Origin: Mycolicibacterium setense | GTDB taxonomy: Bacteria > Actinomycetota > Actinomycetes > Mycobacteriales > Mycobacteriaceae | Reading direction: 5' to 3' | NCBI RefSeq assembly: GCF_000805385.1 | Contig: NZ_JTJW01000009.1 | Span: 310,001-374,000, forward strand | Length of the DNA: 64,000 bases | Shown here: in pieces, positions 1-7,640 of the stretch | Position numbering within the stretch: position 1 is the first letter of the stretch | Layout of the letters: every line of letters starts with the position of its first letter | Notes under the pieces: model-generated | The model's input: only the letters and a program-made list of their open reading frames with translations | The model's database searches: none | What the model was told of the DNA's origin: nothing | Made by a program: the position numbers and the translations under genes

Positions 1-1
1 C

Positions 2-412
2 GACCGACTGCTGGCCGCCGATGGCGGTGAGAACATCCGCGGGTTGCAGCGTGCGGTGCGCAACCTGATGACCGAGCACGCCGGAGTGGTCCGAGACGAG
101 ACCGGCCTGCTCTCCGGATTGGCAGCGCTCGGGGAGATCGAGGCGCGCATCGCCGACGTGGGTGTGCACACCGACATCAGCGGCTTCCTGGACCTGGCGC
201 ACGCCTTCGACCTCCGGTCCGCAGTGCTTTCCGCCCGCGCCACGCTCGAGTGTGCGCTGGAACGACGTGAGACCCGGGGCTGCCACATCCGTTCCGACTA
301 CCCCGATCTCGACCCGGCGCTGCGGGTGAACCTGGTGTGGTCACCGCACCACGGCGTGCGCCGCGAGCCGGTCGCACCGATACCCACCGACATTGCCGAG
401 TTGATGCAGTAG
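2..412 (+). CDS. C-terminal part of a succinate dehydrogenase/fumarate reductase-type flavoprotein (5' end outside window)
   Basis: The reading frame is open from the first complete codon of the window, so the gene begins upstream and only about 136 residues are seen. The fragment looks like the helical C-terminal domain of FAD-dependent succinate dehydrogenase, fumarate reductase and L-aspartate oxidase proteins: a run of helices (LEIEARIADVG-like spacing, then SAVLSARATLECALERRETRG) followed by RSDYPDLD. That matches the family's conserved arginine and acidic/Tyr-Pro motif near the C terminus. The FAD-binding and catalytic domains are not visible, so the exact enzyme cannot be decided. The next gene on the other strand converges with it, leaving only 3 bases between the stops. 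Confidence 0.7.
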   Translation, partial: DRLLAADGGENIRGLQRAVRNLMTEHAGVVRDETGLLSGLAALGEIEARIADVGVHTDISGFLDLAHAFDLRSAVLSARATLECALERRETRGCHIRSDYPDLDPALRVNLVWSPHHGVRREPVAPIPTDIAELMQ

Positions 413-415
413 GAG

Positions 416-586
416 TCAGCGCTTCGGTTCGCCGTGCTCGGCCTCGGCCAACCGTTGGTGCAGCCGTTCCCGGATGTCCTGCGGGGTGTAGGCGTTGCGA
501 CGGCGTTGATCACGCGCCACCATCACGCCACCCGCGACTACACCGGCGACACCGGCCAGCCCGACCCACTTCCAGATACTGCGCAT
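416..586 (-). CDS. Small single-pass membrane protein, 56 residues
   Basis: An ATG-started frame of 57 codons including the stop lies in the gap between the flavoprotein and the amidase. The product starts MRSIWKWVGLAGVAG, has one hydrophobic glycine-rich segment (about residues 7-24), then a basic stretch (RDQRRR) and an amphipathic acidic/basic tail ending HGEPKR. This is a typical actinobacterial membrane-anchored miniprotein with a cytoplasmic C terminus. I do not recognise a named family. Support is the clean start and stop, a composition unlike a shadow frame, and the good fit to an otherwise empty gap. Confidence 0.6.
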   Translation of the reverse strand: MRSIWKWVGLAGVAGVVAGGVMVARDQRRRNAYTPQDIRERLHQRLAEAEHGEPKR

Positions 587-609
587 GCTCAGAGTGTGCC
601 TAAGCTTCG

Positions 610-1308
610 GTGGTGAAAGCGAACACGGTGTCGTTGACCAAGGCGCTGGAGGAGACCCGTACCGGTGACATCTGGCTGTTTCGCGGCGGCTCCGGACCGG
701 ATCGGGCGATCCAGACGCTGACCAACAGTCCCGTCAACCATGTCGGGATGACCGTGGCGATCGACGATCTGCCACCGCTGATCTGGCACGCCGAGCTCGG
801 CGACAAGCTGCTCGACATGTGGACCGCCACCAACCACCGCGGCGTGCAGCTCAACGATGCCCGCCAGGCCGTCGAACGCTGGGCGCACAGCTACGGGCAG
901 CGCTGCTGGATCCGTCAGCTCACCCCGTTCGCGTCCCGCGAGCAGGAGGACAACCTCCTCAAGGTGATCGCCCGGATGGACGGCACGGCCTTCCCCACCA
1001 CCGCGCGGCTCACCGGCCGCTGGCTTCGCGGGCGCATACCAGGCGTCGGCGATTTCACCCGCGGAATTCCCTTTGTGCACAGCAAGGTTCGCCAGTCGAC
1101 CGAGCGCAAAAAGGCGCGCACCCGTCAGGTCGGGCTCGAGACCGCCTACTGTGCTGAAACCGTGGCCATCACCTATGAGGAGATGGGCCTGCTGAGCACC
1201 GAGAAGCACTACAACTGGTTCGATCCGGGCTCGTTCTGGAGCGGTGACGAGCTGCCGCTGGCCACCGGTTACCGGTTGGGCGACGAGATCTCAGTGATCG
1301 TCGACTAG
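610..1308 (+). CDS. Permuted papain-like (YiiX/NlpC-P60 type) hydrolase
   Basis: The 232-residue product has the order of motifs seen in YiiX/YaeF-type permuted NlpC/P60 proteins. An early segment TGDIWLFRGGSGPDR is followed by a histidine in NSPVNHVGMTVAID (about residue 45), and the cysteine comes late in LETAYCAETVAITYEEMGLL (about residue 180). In this family the His is followed by the nucleophilic Cys, which gives an amidase or thioesterase-like active site. No signal peptide or membrane segment is visible, so a cytosolic location is likely. Two consecutive GTG codons (610 and 613) can serve as the start. The substrate is unknown. Confidence 0.7.
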   Translation: MVKANTVSLTKALEETRTGDIWLFRGGSGPDRAIQTLTNSPVNHVGMTVAIDDLPPLIWHAELGDKLLDMWTATNHRGVQLNDARQAVERWAHSYGQRCWIRQLTPFASREQEDNLLKVIARMDGTAFPTTARLTGRWLRGRIPGVGDFTRGIPFVHSKVRQSTERKKARTRQVGLETAYCAETVAITYEEMGLLSTEKHYNWFDPGSFWSGDELPLATGYRLGDEISVIVD

Positions 1309-1381
1309 GGGGCAGCCCGTCGGTCTCTGACGCCGTCACCTTCTGAGCCATGAACCAATCTGGCCCATAGCCACCCTCAGG

Positions 1382-1440
1382 TGTCAGCGATGTCCCGAGA
1401 CATACACCTGTCAGCGATGTCCCGGATCAGAACATGTCAG
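1382..1440. mobile_element. Remnant of an IS481-family-like insertion-sequence end
   Basis: Two near-identical copies of TGTCAGCGATGTCCCG lie at 1382 and 1409, and a decayed third copy begins TGTCAG at 1435, spaced about 27 bases apart. Regularly spaced repeats of this kind, containing TGTC and the TGTCCCGAGACA semi-palindrome, are what I associate with the terminal transposase-binding repeats of actinobacterial IS481-type elements. No transposase frame and no partner end are seen nearby, so this is a solo scar rather than an intact element. Confidence 0.5.
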
Positions 1441-1516
1441 TATTGAGCAGCAATCCTCGGTGTAGTGCTTCCCTCGATCGTTCAGCCGTGCAAATGCCTT
1501 CGAGGCACGACTCCGT

Positions 1517-1849
1517 CTAACTGGGCGGGGGCGGGCATTCGAGAACCGCGATCGAGTTGCCGGGGAACAGCCGGAGTTGCGGATGTTCGGCGAAGATCTT
1601 CACCGCCTCGTCATGTGAGTCCGCTTCCACGATCATGTACGCCGTCATGCTGTCGGTGAAGTCTTCGGTGCCCTGCGCTGTCACCGACTTCTTGGCGTTC
1701 AGCGGAGCGCCGGCGTCGACAATCGCGCTCTGGTGTGACTGCGCCCATGAGGCCCAAGCGCTCATGAACTCCGACTGCTGTTGCGCTGTGATTGAGGCTT
1801 TGTCCGCTTCACCTGCCGCGCCGTTGAAGATCGCGAGGAATCTGCCCAT
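1517..1849 (-). CDS. YCII-related domain protein
   Basis: The 110-residue product begins MGRFLAIFNG and carries the segments typical of the YCII/DGPF fold: an N-terminal strand, a helix with the WASWAQSHQ region (residues 33-41), then TDSMTAYMIVEADSHDEAVKI and EHPQLRLFPGNSIAVLEC at the C terminus. These small ferredoxin-like proteins are often dimeric and are usually of unknown or weakly defined catalytic role. The frame stays open further upstream, but that extension has a shadow-like Ser/Arg/Pro composition and would overlap the next gene, so the ATG at 1849 is preferred. It is the last gene of a co-oriented group with the VOC and DUF1801 genes. Confidence 0.75.
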   Translation of the reverse strand: MGRFLAIFNGAAGEADKASITAQQQSEFMSAWASWAQSHQSAIVDAGAPLNAKKSVTAQGTEDFTDSMTAYMIVEADSHDEAVKIFAEHPQLRLFPGNSIAVLECPPPPS

Positions 1850-1925
1850 AGCCGAACCATAGTGGCGCACCACGTTGTGCGGCCTGCCGTGCCTTCCTGG
1901 GCCGCTGCGCGCGATCGGCGGACCG

Positions 1926-2324
1926 CTAGACCCCGAACTTGGCGCGTGCCTGGTCGGTGACCGGCGTGAACAGGTTGACGAGGTTTCCGTCGGGATCGCG
2001 GAACAACAGCGCCCGATTGCCCCACGGCATCGTTGTCGGCTCCGTGACGACGTCATGCAATCGGCCCCTGAGCCGCTCATAGTCTGCGTCCACGTCGTCG
2101 ACGATGAACTCGACGATCGCGCTCCGATTGGCTGCGGCCTCGGCCGCCCCAACGCCGAAAAGCGGAACTGTCTTCTCGCTACCGATCGCCAACGTGCCTG
2201 CGGGCGTGGGAATCTCCGCGAAAAGTTCGTTGGCCCAGACAGCGTCGGCGGCGGTGACCACCTCGTAGAACGAGACGAGGCGCTTCACGTCGGCGGTGAT
2301 GAGCCGGATCGAAACAAGCTTCAT
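1926..2324 (-). CDS. VOC (glyoxalase/bleomycin-resistance-like) family protein
   Basis: A single VOC module of about 132 residues. It begins MKLVSIRLITADVKRLVSFYE, the usual first beta strand and helix, has the central IVEFIVDDVDADYERLRG, and ends with FRDPDGNLVNLFTPV, where the Asp-Pro-x-Gly-Asn turn and final strand are the family hallmark. The metal-ligand Glu of true glyoxalases cannot be assigned with confidence. A start 10 codons upstream is possible, but the ATG at 2324 fits the fold. It lies 45 bases downstream of a DUF1801 gene, probably in the same transcript. Function could be resistance to a toxic small molecule or an isomerase or dioxygenase-like reaction. Confidence 0.8.
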   Translation of the reverse strand: MKLVSIRLITADVKRLVSFYEVVTAADAVWANELFAEIPTPAGTLAIGSEKTVPLFGVGAAEAAANRSAIVEFIVDDVDADYERLRGRLHDVVTEPTTMPWGNRALLFRDPDGNLVNLFTPVTDQARAKFGV

Positions 2325-2369
2325 CCCGCACACGCTAGACACGGGCACCGACATCTTCGCGTCAGCGCA

Positions 2370-2720
2370 TCAACTGCGGTTGACCCTGACAGCCTCTTGA
2401 ATCAGTGCTTTGAACGCGTCCGCGTCCAACTCGTCGTCTTCGCGCAGGTCAATGGAACGCCCGACCGGCGCCTCGAGACTCGCGTTGAACAAATGGTCTG
2501 GATCCTTCACCGACGAGCCTTTGGCGAAATTCACCTTGACCTTGCCCTTGTACATCTCCAGCGTGCAGATCAGGCCGTCCAGTGAGAACGCCGGCACGCC
2601 ATCGGGGTTCGATGGCTTGCGCCACTTGATCTCCTCGACGACGTCAGGTTCGGCTTGTTTGATCAACGACCGGATCTCATCGACCCGATCGACGCGCCAA
2701 TCCTCACTCACAGCCGTCAA
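2370..2720 (-). CDS. DUF1801 (YdhG-like) family protein
   Basis: The 116-residue product shows the DUF1801 pattern. A helix with VDEIRSLIKQAEPDVVEEIKW leads into the strand GVPAFSLDGLICTLEMYKGKVKVNFAKG, then a short helix and a C-terminal helix DADAFKALIQEAV. DUF1801 proteins are small alpha/beta proteins related to the Bacillus frataxin-like YdhG, with no secure role in mycobacteria. It sits first in a compact block with a VOC and a YCII gene. A truncated relative lies just upstream. Confidence 0.75.
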   Translation of the reverse strand: MTAVSEDWRVDRVDEIRSLIKQAEPDVVEEIKWRKPSNPDGVPAFSLDGLICTLEMYKGKVKVNFAKGSSVKDPDHLFNASLEAPVGRSIDLREDDELDADAFKALIQEAVRVNRS

Positions 2721-2740
2721 TGTACTCCGCTCTGCGGCCC

Positions 2741-2884
2741 TTAGATGCGCGGCTTGAGTTCCGGCGCGGCAGCGACGATCACGTCGTGCATGCGTCGCAT
2801 GACAGCCCGCGCAGGCTCATCCATTCCCGCGATCCTCTCGAGGACCTGCTTGAGGTTCTTGTCGTCCTTGGCAACCACTGCCAT
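2741..2884 (-). pseudogene. Truncated DUF1801 protein (N-terminal 47 residues only)
   Basis: From the ATG at 2884 the frame reads MAVVAKDDKNLKQVLERIAGM and continues to a stop after AAAPELKPRI. Full-length DUF1801 proteins of this subfamily continue at exactly this point with a Trp-Tyr-Gly-Met-Pro motif and a beta-rich core of about 80 residues. None of that is found in any frame downstream. The intact DUF1801 gene begins 21 bases further on, so the fragment could be the head of a partly deleted duplicate. It may be translated but should lack the fold. A genuine short protein is the alternative. Confidence 0.5.
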
Positions 2885-3191
2885 GTCCTTTCGCCTGCCG
2901 GTATCGATCCACCGGCACAATGGAATTGGCGCGCCAGAAGGCGCAGCACCCCATTCGGACATGTCCTGATCAGCTCAGGCCTCTCCGCAATGATTCAGGT
3001 GATCGTTCACCTGGAAGCGCAGAAAGTGGCGGCAGACATCGCCGCCACGCCAGGCACGTTAACACGCAGTTCCCACCTCCATAGGGAACTCCAGTGCATT
3101 CCGGCACCGATCAACGTCAGCCATCACTGCCAGTCAAAACGTCGGTGCGGTGGGATGCTCAATCGGAGTTCCGTGAAGCCTGGGAGAAACG
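2885..3191. other. Intergenic stretch without a convincing gene
   Basis: The region lies between divergent genes and must carry promoters for both. No frame has a coding-like composition. The only structured feature seen is the short palindrome at 2996-3013, listed separately. A purine-rich GGGAGAAACG precedes the ATG at 3192. Confidence 0.5.
2996..3013. promoter_or_regulatory. Candidate operator palindrome
   Basis: CAGGTGA and TCACCTG form a perfect 7-bp inverted repeat around a 4-base centre. It sits mid-way between the divergent DUF1801 fragment and the VOC gene at 3192, the usual place for a shared operator. No regulator gene lies next to it, so the binding protein is unknown. Confidence 0.35.
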
Positions 3192-3596
3192 ATGCCAAAC
3201 CGCTGGTCTGGAGTAACCATCGATTGCGTCGATCCCATTCGGATGTCGACTTTCTGGGCCGCGTTGCTCGGTATTCCAGCGTCGAGCGAGCATGGGGATG
3301 ATCCCAACTGGGCGACTGTGGGCTCGCGCTCGGGACCGTTTCCCCGCCTCACCTTCCAGCGCGTACCCGAACCGAAGGCCACAAAGGTACGCATTCATCT
3401 GGACGTGCAAGTCGACGACATCGCCGAGGGTCTCGTTCAGGTCGAGGCCCTCGGCGGACGGTGGGCGGGCATCCGCAACGACTACGACGAGGGCGTGGTC
3501 GTTGTCATGCTCGATCCCGAAGGGCACGAATTCTGCTTGGTCCAATACTTCGAGGACCACGCATCAGAGGTTGACCAGGAATCGGTCAGACGTTGA
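3192..3596 (+). CDS. VOC family (glyoxalase-like) protein
   Basis: A 134-residue single-domain VOC protein beginning MPNRWSGVTIDCVDPIRMST. The middle holds VRIHLDVQVDDIAEGLVQVEALGG and the end VVVMLDPEGHEFCLVQYF. The final Asp-Pro-Glu-Gly-His-Glu-Phe motif is typical of glyoxalase-like domain proteins common in actinobacteria. GGGAGAAACG gives a good ribosome-binding site just upstream of the ATG. The 3' end overlaps the ychF stop codon of the opposite strand by 11 bases. Substrate unknown. Confidence 0.8.
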   Translation: MPNRWSGVTIDCVDPIRMSTFWAALLGIPASSEHGDDPNWATVGSRSGPFPRLTFQRVPEPKATKVRIHLDVQVDDIAEGLVQVEALGGRWAGIRNDYDEGVVVVMLDPEGHEFCLVQYFEDHASEVDQESVRR

Positions 3597-4659
3597 ACCG
3601 GAACTCCACCACGTCCCCGTCGGCCATGACGTAGTCCTTGCCCTCCATCCGGACCTTGCCCGCGGCCTTGGCCGCGGCCATCGACCCGGCCTCGACGAGG
3701 TCGTCGAACGACACCACCTCGGCTTTGATGAAGCCCTTCTCGAAGTCGGTGTGGATCACGCCGGCCGCCTTGGGCGCGGTGTCGCCCTGATGAATCGTCC
3801 AGGCCCGTGATTCCTTGGGCCCGGCCGTCAGATAGGTCTGCAACCGCAACGTGTGGAAACCGGCCCGGGCCAAGGCGTCCAGGCCGCGCTCGCTCTGCCC
3901 GATCGACTCCAACAGCTCGGCGGCCGACTCGTCGTCGAGCTCGATCAGCTCCGACTCGATCTTGGCGTCCAGGAACACCGCGTCGGCCGGGGCCACCAGC
4001 TCCCGCAACTCAGCCTGCTTGGCTTCATCAGTCAGCACCGACTCATCGGCGTTGAACACGTACAGGAACGGCTTGGTGGTCATCAGGTTCAGCTCGCGGA
4101 GCACCGACCAGTCCTTGCCGGTCGAGAACAGCGTTTTTCCGTCATCGAAAACCGCCTGCGCTGCGACCGCCGCTTCCAGCACCGGCTTGCGTTCTTTGTT
4201 GTTGCGGGCTTCCTTCTCCAGGCGCGGCACCGCCTTCTCCAGGGTCTGCATGTCGGCCAGGATCAGCTCGGTCTCGATCACCTCGATGTCCGAGCGCGGG
4301 TCCACCCGGCCGTCGACGTGGACCACGTCGTCGTCGGCGAACACGCGCACCACCTGACAGATGGCGTCGCATTCGCGGATGTTGGCGAGGAACTTGTTGC
4401 CAAGGCCTGCGCCCTCCGAGGCGCCTTTGACGATGCCTGCGATGTCGACGAAGGTCACCGGCGCCGGCACGGTCTTCTCCGAGCCGAAGATCTCGGCGAG
4501 CTTGTCGAGCCGGGGATCGGGCAGCGGAACCACGCCCTCGTTGGGCTCGATGGTCGCAAACGGATAGTTGGCCGCCAACACGTCGTTACGCGTCAGGGCG
4601 TTGAAGAGAGTCGACTTTCCGACGTTGGGCAAACCGACGATTCCCAGGTTCAGGCTCAC
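3586..4659 (-). CDS. ychF: Redox-regulated ATPase YchF (Obg-family)
   Basis: YchF is a cytosolic Obg-related P-loop protein that hydrolyses ATP rather than GTP and associates with ribosomes. The sequence shows the G1 loop GLPNVGKST at residues 9-17, the switch region ANYPFATIEPNEG, DIAGIVKGASEGAGLGNKFL as G3, the FNADE segment in place of the GTP-specific NKxD (the reason YchF prefers ATP), and a C-terminal TGS domain with the typical RAWTIHQGDTAPKAAGVIHTDFEKGF region. The GTG at 4659 (VSLNLGIVG) is chosen because family members start at this point. An in-frame GTG three codons upstream is possible. Length of 357 residues is normal. It is the Rv1112 orthologue. Confidence 0.96.
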   Translation of the reverse strand: MSLNLGIVGLPNVGKSTLFNALTRNDVLAANYPFATIEPNEGVVPLPDPRLDKLAEIFGSEKTVPAPVTFVDIAGIVKGASEGAGLGNKFLANIRECDAICQVVRVFADDDVVHVDGRVDPRSDIEVIETELILADMQTLEKAVPRLEKEARNNKERKPVLEAAVAAQAVFDDGKTLFSTGKDWSVLRELNLMTTKPFLYVFNADESVLTDEAKQAELRELVAPADAVFLDAKIESELIELDDESAAELLESIGQSERGLDALARAGFHTLRLQTYLTAGPKESRAWTIHQGDTAPKAAGVIHTDFEKGFIKAEVVSFDDLVEAGSMAAAKAAGKVRMEGKDYVMADGDVVEFRFNV

Positions 4660-4743
4660 AGGGACCACAGTCTAAGCCGGTGTGACGGGCACGCCAGCGC
4701 GAGCTGGCAGCACGCGGCCAGACAGAGCCGGTACGGTCTACGT

Positions 4744-5913
4744 GTGTCAGGACAGCGCGCACAGCCGGCAGTGCCGGCTGACCATCGCTCTGTACACCCG
4801 CGATTCGCCGGTGTGCCGTGGTGGGGTGCTGTGTTGGTCGCCGTCACGGCTACCGCGATCGGCTTTGCTTTCGACGCAGGTTCGGGTAGTCGCGAGCTCA
4901 GCGCGGTGTTCGGGTTCTGCTATTCCCTCGGTTGCATCGTGGCTGTTCTGCTGGTTCAGCAGGCCGGGCTGTTCACCGCGGTGATCCAGCCCCCACTCAT
5001 CCTTTTCGTCGCTGTTCCCGGGTCCTATTTCCTGTTTCACGGTGGCCAGCTGGCAGGCGTGAAGGACCTGGCGATCAACTGCGGTTATCCCCTGATCGAA
5101 CGCTTCCCGCTGATGCTGTTCCTCTCGGCGGCGGTACTGCTGATCGGACTGGGCCGGTGGTACGTCGGTCTGACGTCACATCGCGGAACCGACTCGGCGG
5201 AGGCATCCGATTCCGGAGCGGCCAAAACCGCCAAGGCATCGCCCGTGGCGGGAATTGTGTCATCTGTCACAGCCAAACTTTCCGGGCTGGTTCTCCGCAA
5301 ACCCGCTACGGCGTCGACCCGCAGGGGTCGGACGGCCGCGCCGGAAGGCGCGACAGACGCCCCGCCGCGGCGGCGCCCCTCCGAACGGCCTCCCCGACGA
5401 CGCCCGGCCGGCGCCGAGCCCGGCACGGCCGCAGCAGCGGCCTCCGGGCGACCCCGCGGCGAACGCAGGCCGACCAAGCGCACCGCGGCCGACCGGCCCC
5501 GCCCCGGCCGCGCCACCGACGCCGATCTCGGCAGCGAACTCGACGGCGCGATGCCCGAGCGGCCTCGTCGCCCCAGGCCTCCACGTTCTGCCGAGCCCGG
5601 AACCGGCGAGCCCCGCCGGCGGGTGCGGACCCAGCCGCGTAAACAGCCGCCGCCGGAGCGCCGCGACACAGGTGCGTTCGAGGCCCCACGCGAGCGCCCA
5701 CAGCGGCCACGCCGACGATTCGACGACTATCAGCCGTTCGAGGAACCATTCGACCCGCCGACCGGCTCCGGCCGCTCTACGCACCATCCGGTGTCGCGGG
5801 TGCGCTACCGCGGCTCCGACGATGAGGACCACCGCGTGGAGCACCGGACCAAGCCCCGCTCACCCAAGGGTGCGGGCGCCAGGGGACGTCACTCGTGGGA
5901 TTACGACGACTGA
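4744..5913 (+). CDS. Rv1111c-like membrane protein with long Arg/Pro-rich tail
   Basis: The 389-residue product has two parts. Residues about 20-150 hold four hydrophobic segments (PWWGAVLVAVTATAIGFAF, the AVFGFCYSLGCIVAVLLVQQ region, PPLILFVAVPGSYFLF, LMLFLSAAVLLIGLG), the module I know as DUF6542. Residues about 190-389 are low-complexity, rich in Arg, Pro, Glu and Ala, ending GARGRHSWDYDD. The tail is highly basic and probably disordered in the cytoplasm. The GTG start at 4744 fits the first hydrophilic segment; the open frame upstream of it is antisense to ychF and not coding. It is divergent from ychF and convergent with ispH, separated from the latter by a very strong hairpin. Function unknown. 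Confidence 0.8.
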   Translation: MSGQRAQPAVPADHRSVHPRFAGVPWWGAVLVAVTATAIGFAFDAGSGSRELSAVFGFCYSLGCIVAVLLVQQAGLFTAVIQPPLILFVAVPGSYFLFHGGQLAGVKDLAINCGYPLIERFPLMLFLSAAVLLIGLGRWYVGLTSHRGTDSAEASDSGAAKTAKASPVAGIVSSVTAKLSGLVLRKPATASTRRGRTAAPEGATDAPPRRRPSERPPRRRPAGAEPGTAAAAASGRPRGERRPTKRTAADRPRPGRATDADLGSELDGAMPERPRRPRPPRSAEPGTGEPRRRVRTQPRKQPPPERRDTGAFEAPRERPQRPRRRFDDYQPFEEPFDPPTGSGRSTHHPVSRVRYRGSDDEDHRVEHRTKPRSPKGAGARGRHSWDYDD

Positions 5914-5925
5914 GCAGCCACTGAC

Positions 5926-5981
5926 GAGCAGACGCCAAACCCCCCTTTTCACCATGGAAAAGGGGGGTTTGGCGTCTGCTC
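5926..5981. terminator. Perfect 25-bp inverted repeat, bidirectional terminator
   Basis: Two 25-base arms (5926-5950 and 5957-5981) are exact reverse complements around a 6-base loop ACCATG. The stem contains six consecutive C:G pairs next to an A/T tract. It lies between two convergent genes, and its right arm runs into the ispH stop codon. It begins with GAGCAGAC, as does the fum terminator region further on. Confidence 0.85.
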
Positions 5982-7002
5982 AGGAAACCTGGGAGCGCGG
6001 CGGGCGGATCTCACGCGGCAGCGCGAACACCAACGTCTCGTTGGCCGTGGTCACCGGCTGCACGGTGCCGTAGCCGTAGTCTGCAAGCCGCTCGAGCACA
6101 CCGCGGACCAGCACCTCCGGCACCGATGCCCCGGACGTGACGCCGACTGTGGTGACGCCCTCCAACCAGGCCGGGTCGATGTCCTCGGCGTAGTCCACCA
6201 GGTGTGAAGCCTGCGAGCCGGCGCCGAGCGCCACTTCGACCAGCCGCACCGAGTTCGACGAGTTGCGCGAGCCCACCACGATCACCAGCTCGCATTCGGG
6301 AGCCATCGCCTTGACCGCCACCTGACGGTTCTGCGTCGCGTAGCAGATGTCGTCGCTCGGCGGATCCTGCAATGTCGGGAACTTGTCGCGGAGCCGACGC
6401 ACCGTCTCCATGGTCTCGTCGACGCTCAGCGTCGTCTGCGAAAGCCAGATCACCTTGTTCGGGTCACGCACCGTGACCTTGTCGACCGCGTCCGGATTGT
6501 CGACCACCTGGACGTGGTCGGGCGCCTCACCGGCGGTGCCGACCACCTCTTCGTGGCCTTCGTGACCGATCAGCAGGATGTCGTAATCGTCACGGGCGAA
6601 TCGCTTGGCCTCGTTGTGCACCTTGGTGACCAGGGGGCAGGTGGCGTCGATGACCTGCAGGCTGCGCTCGGCAGCGGTCTCGTGGACGGTCGGAGCGACG
6701 CCGTGCGCCGAGAACACCACGATGGCCCCTTCGGGAACCTCATCGGTCTCGTCGACGAAGACGGCGCCGGCCTTGGCCAGCGTCTCCACCACGTGCTTGT
6801 TGTGCACGATCTCGTGCCGCACGTAGACCGGCGCGCCGTGCTTCTCCAGGGCGCGCTCCACGGTCTCGACGGCGCGGTCCACCCCGGCGCAATATCCGCG
6901 GGGCTCGGCCAGCAGGACCCGTTTGCCCGAAGCTTGCGAACCACCGCCTGACCTCACCGAGCTGGTGGCACCCGGGATACCCATGTTGATTGTCGGCGGC
7001 AT
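5980..7002 (-). CDS. ispH: 4-hydroxy-3-methylbut-2-enyl diphosphate reductase
   Basis: IspH (LytB) performs the last step of the methylerythritol phosphate pathway, reducing HMBPP to isopentenyl and dimethylallyl diphosphate with a [4Fe-4S] cluster. The three cluster cysteines are present: C38 (RGYCAGVDRA), C122 (DATCPLV) and C220 (DDICYATQNRQ). HEIVHNKHVV and GHEGHEEVVGTAGEAP are the family's other conserved blocks, and SRNSSNSVRLVEVA near the C terminus binds the diphosphate. The ATG at 7002 (MPPTINMGIPG) matches the start of the M. tuberculosis protein Rv1110. The open frame further upstream would run into the divergent Rv1109c-like gene. The stop codon lies inside the terminator hairpin. 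Confidence 0.96.
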   Translation of the reverse strand: MPPTINMGIPGATSSVRSGGGSQASGKRVLLAEPRGYCAGVDRAVETVERALEKHGAPVYVRHEIVHNKHVVETLAKAGAVFVDETDEVPEGAIVVFSAHGVAPTVHETAAERSLQVIDATCPLVTKVHNEAKRFARDDYDILLIGHEGHEEVVGTAGEAPDHVQVVDNPDAVDKVTVRDPNKVIWLSQTTLSVDETMETVRRLRDKFPTLQDPPSDDICYATQNRQVAVKAMAPECELVIVVGSRNSSNSVRLVEVALGAGSQASHLVDYAEDIDPAWLEGVTTVGVTSGASVPEVLVRGVLERLADYGYGTVQPVTTANETLVFALPREIRPPRSQVS

Positions 7003-7064
7003 GTCTCCAGGGTACGGGGCGACAACGCAACGGAGCCAACCGTGGCTGTGGCTAGTCTGTGCAC

Positions 7065-7640
7065 ATGGGAACTGCACCGTATGGGGTCCGGCTGCTGGTT
7101 GGTGCGGCAGCGACCGCCCTGGAAGAAACCCGCAAGTTGCCTCAGACGATCCTGACCTATCCCATGACGATGGCCAGCCAGGCGGCCAACCTCGTCATGC
7201 ACGTCCAGCAGAATTTGGCTGAGCTGGTGGTCAAGGGCGACGAGACACTCGAGCAGCTGTTTCCGCCCAAGGACGAGCAGCCCGAATGGGCCACGTTCGA
7301 CGAAGATCTCGAGGCAGATGCCGGTGAGGACGCCGCGCCCGGCGCCGGTGACGGCGAGCGGCGCACCGAGGGACGGTTCGCGCTGTACAGCACCGGGGAA
7401 CCCGAGGGGGCCGGCCCGACGAACGGCAAGGCCGGACGTACCACCACCGCAGGCGCCGCACCGGACATCGCCGCCGAGCTCGGCTACGACACGCTGACAC
7501 TTGCGCAGCTGCGCGCCCGGTTGACCTCCCTGCGGGTGGCCGACCTTGAGGCGCTGCTGGCCTATGAAGAAGCCGGCCGGGCCCGTGCACCGTTCGTCAC
7601 GCTGCTCGCCAACAGGATCACCCGCGCGACCGCGAAGTGA
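7065..7640 (+). CDS. Rv1109c-like, possible lipid-droplet-associated protein
   Basis: The 191-residue product starts MGTAPYGVRLLVGAAATALEE. Its N-terminal 70 residues form amphipathic, moderately hydrophobic helices (TYPMTMASQAANLVMHVQQNLAELV). A Gly/Glu/Ala-rich linker follows, and then a C-terminal helical hairpin (LRARLTSLRVADLEALLAYEEAGRARAPFVTLLANRI) of the kind often seen in mycobacterial envelope or lipid-associated proteins. I recall the family being annotated as lipid-droplet-associated, but nothing in the sequence proves this. The last four bases overlap the GTG start of xseA (GTGA), so the three genes up to xseB form an operon. A start two codons upstream is possible. Confidence 0.75.
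   Translation: MGTAPYGVRLLVGAAATALEETRKLPQTILTYPMTMASQAANLVMHVQQNLAELVVKGDETLEQLFPPKDEQPEWATFDEDLEADAGEDAAPGAGDGERRTEGRFALYSTGEPEGAGPTNGKAGRTTTAGAAPDIAAELGYDTLTLAQLRARLTSLRVADLEALLAYEEAGRARAPFVTLLANRITRATAK

Noticed and set aside
3853..4743. Upstream part of the open frame leading into the Rv1111c-like gene
   Set aside because: It is antisense to ychF. The hydrophobic domain begins only after GTG 4744.
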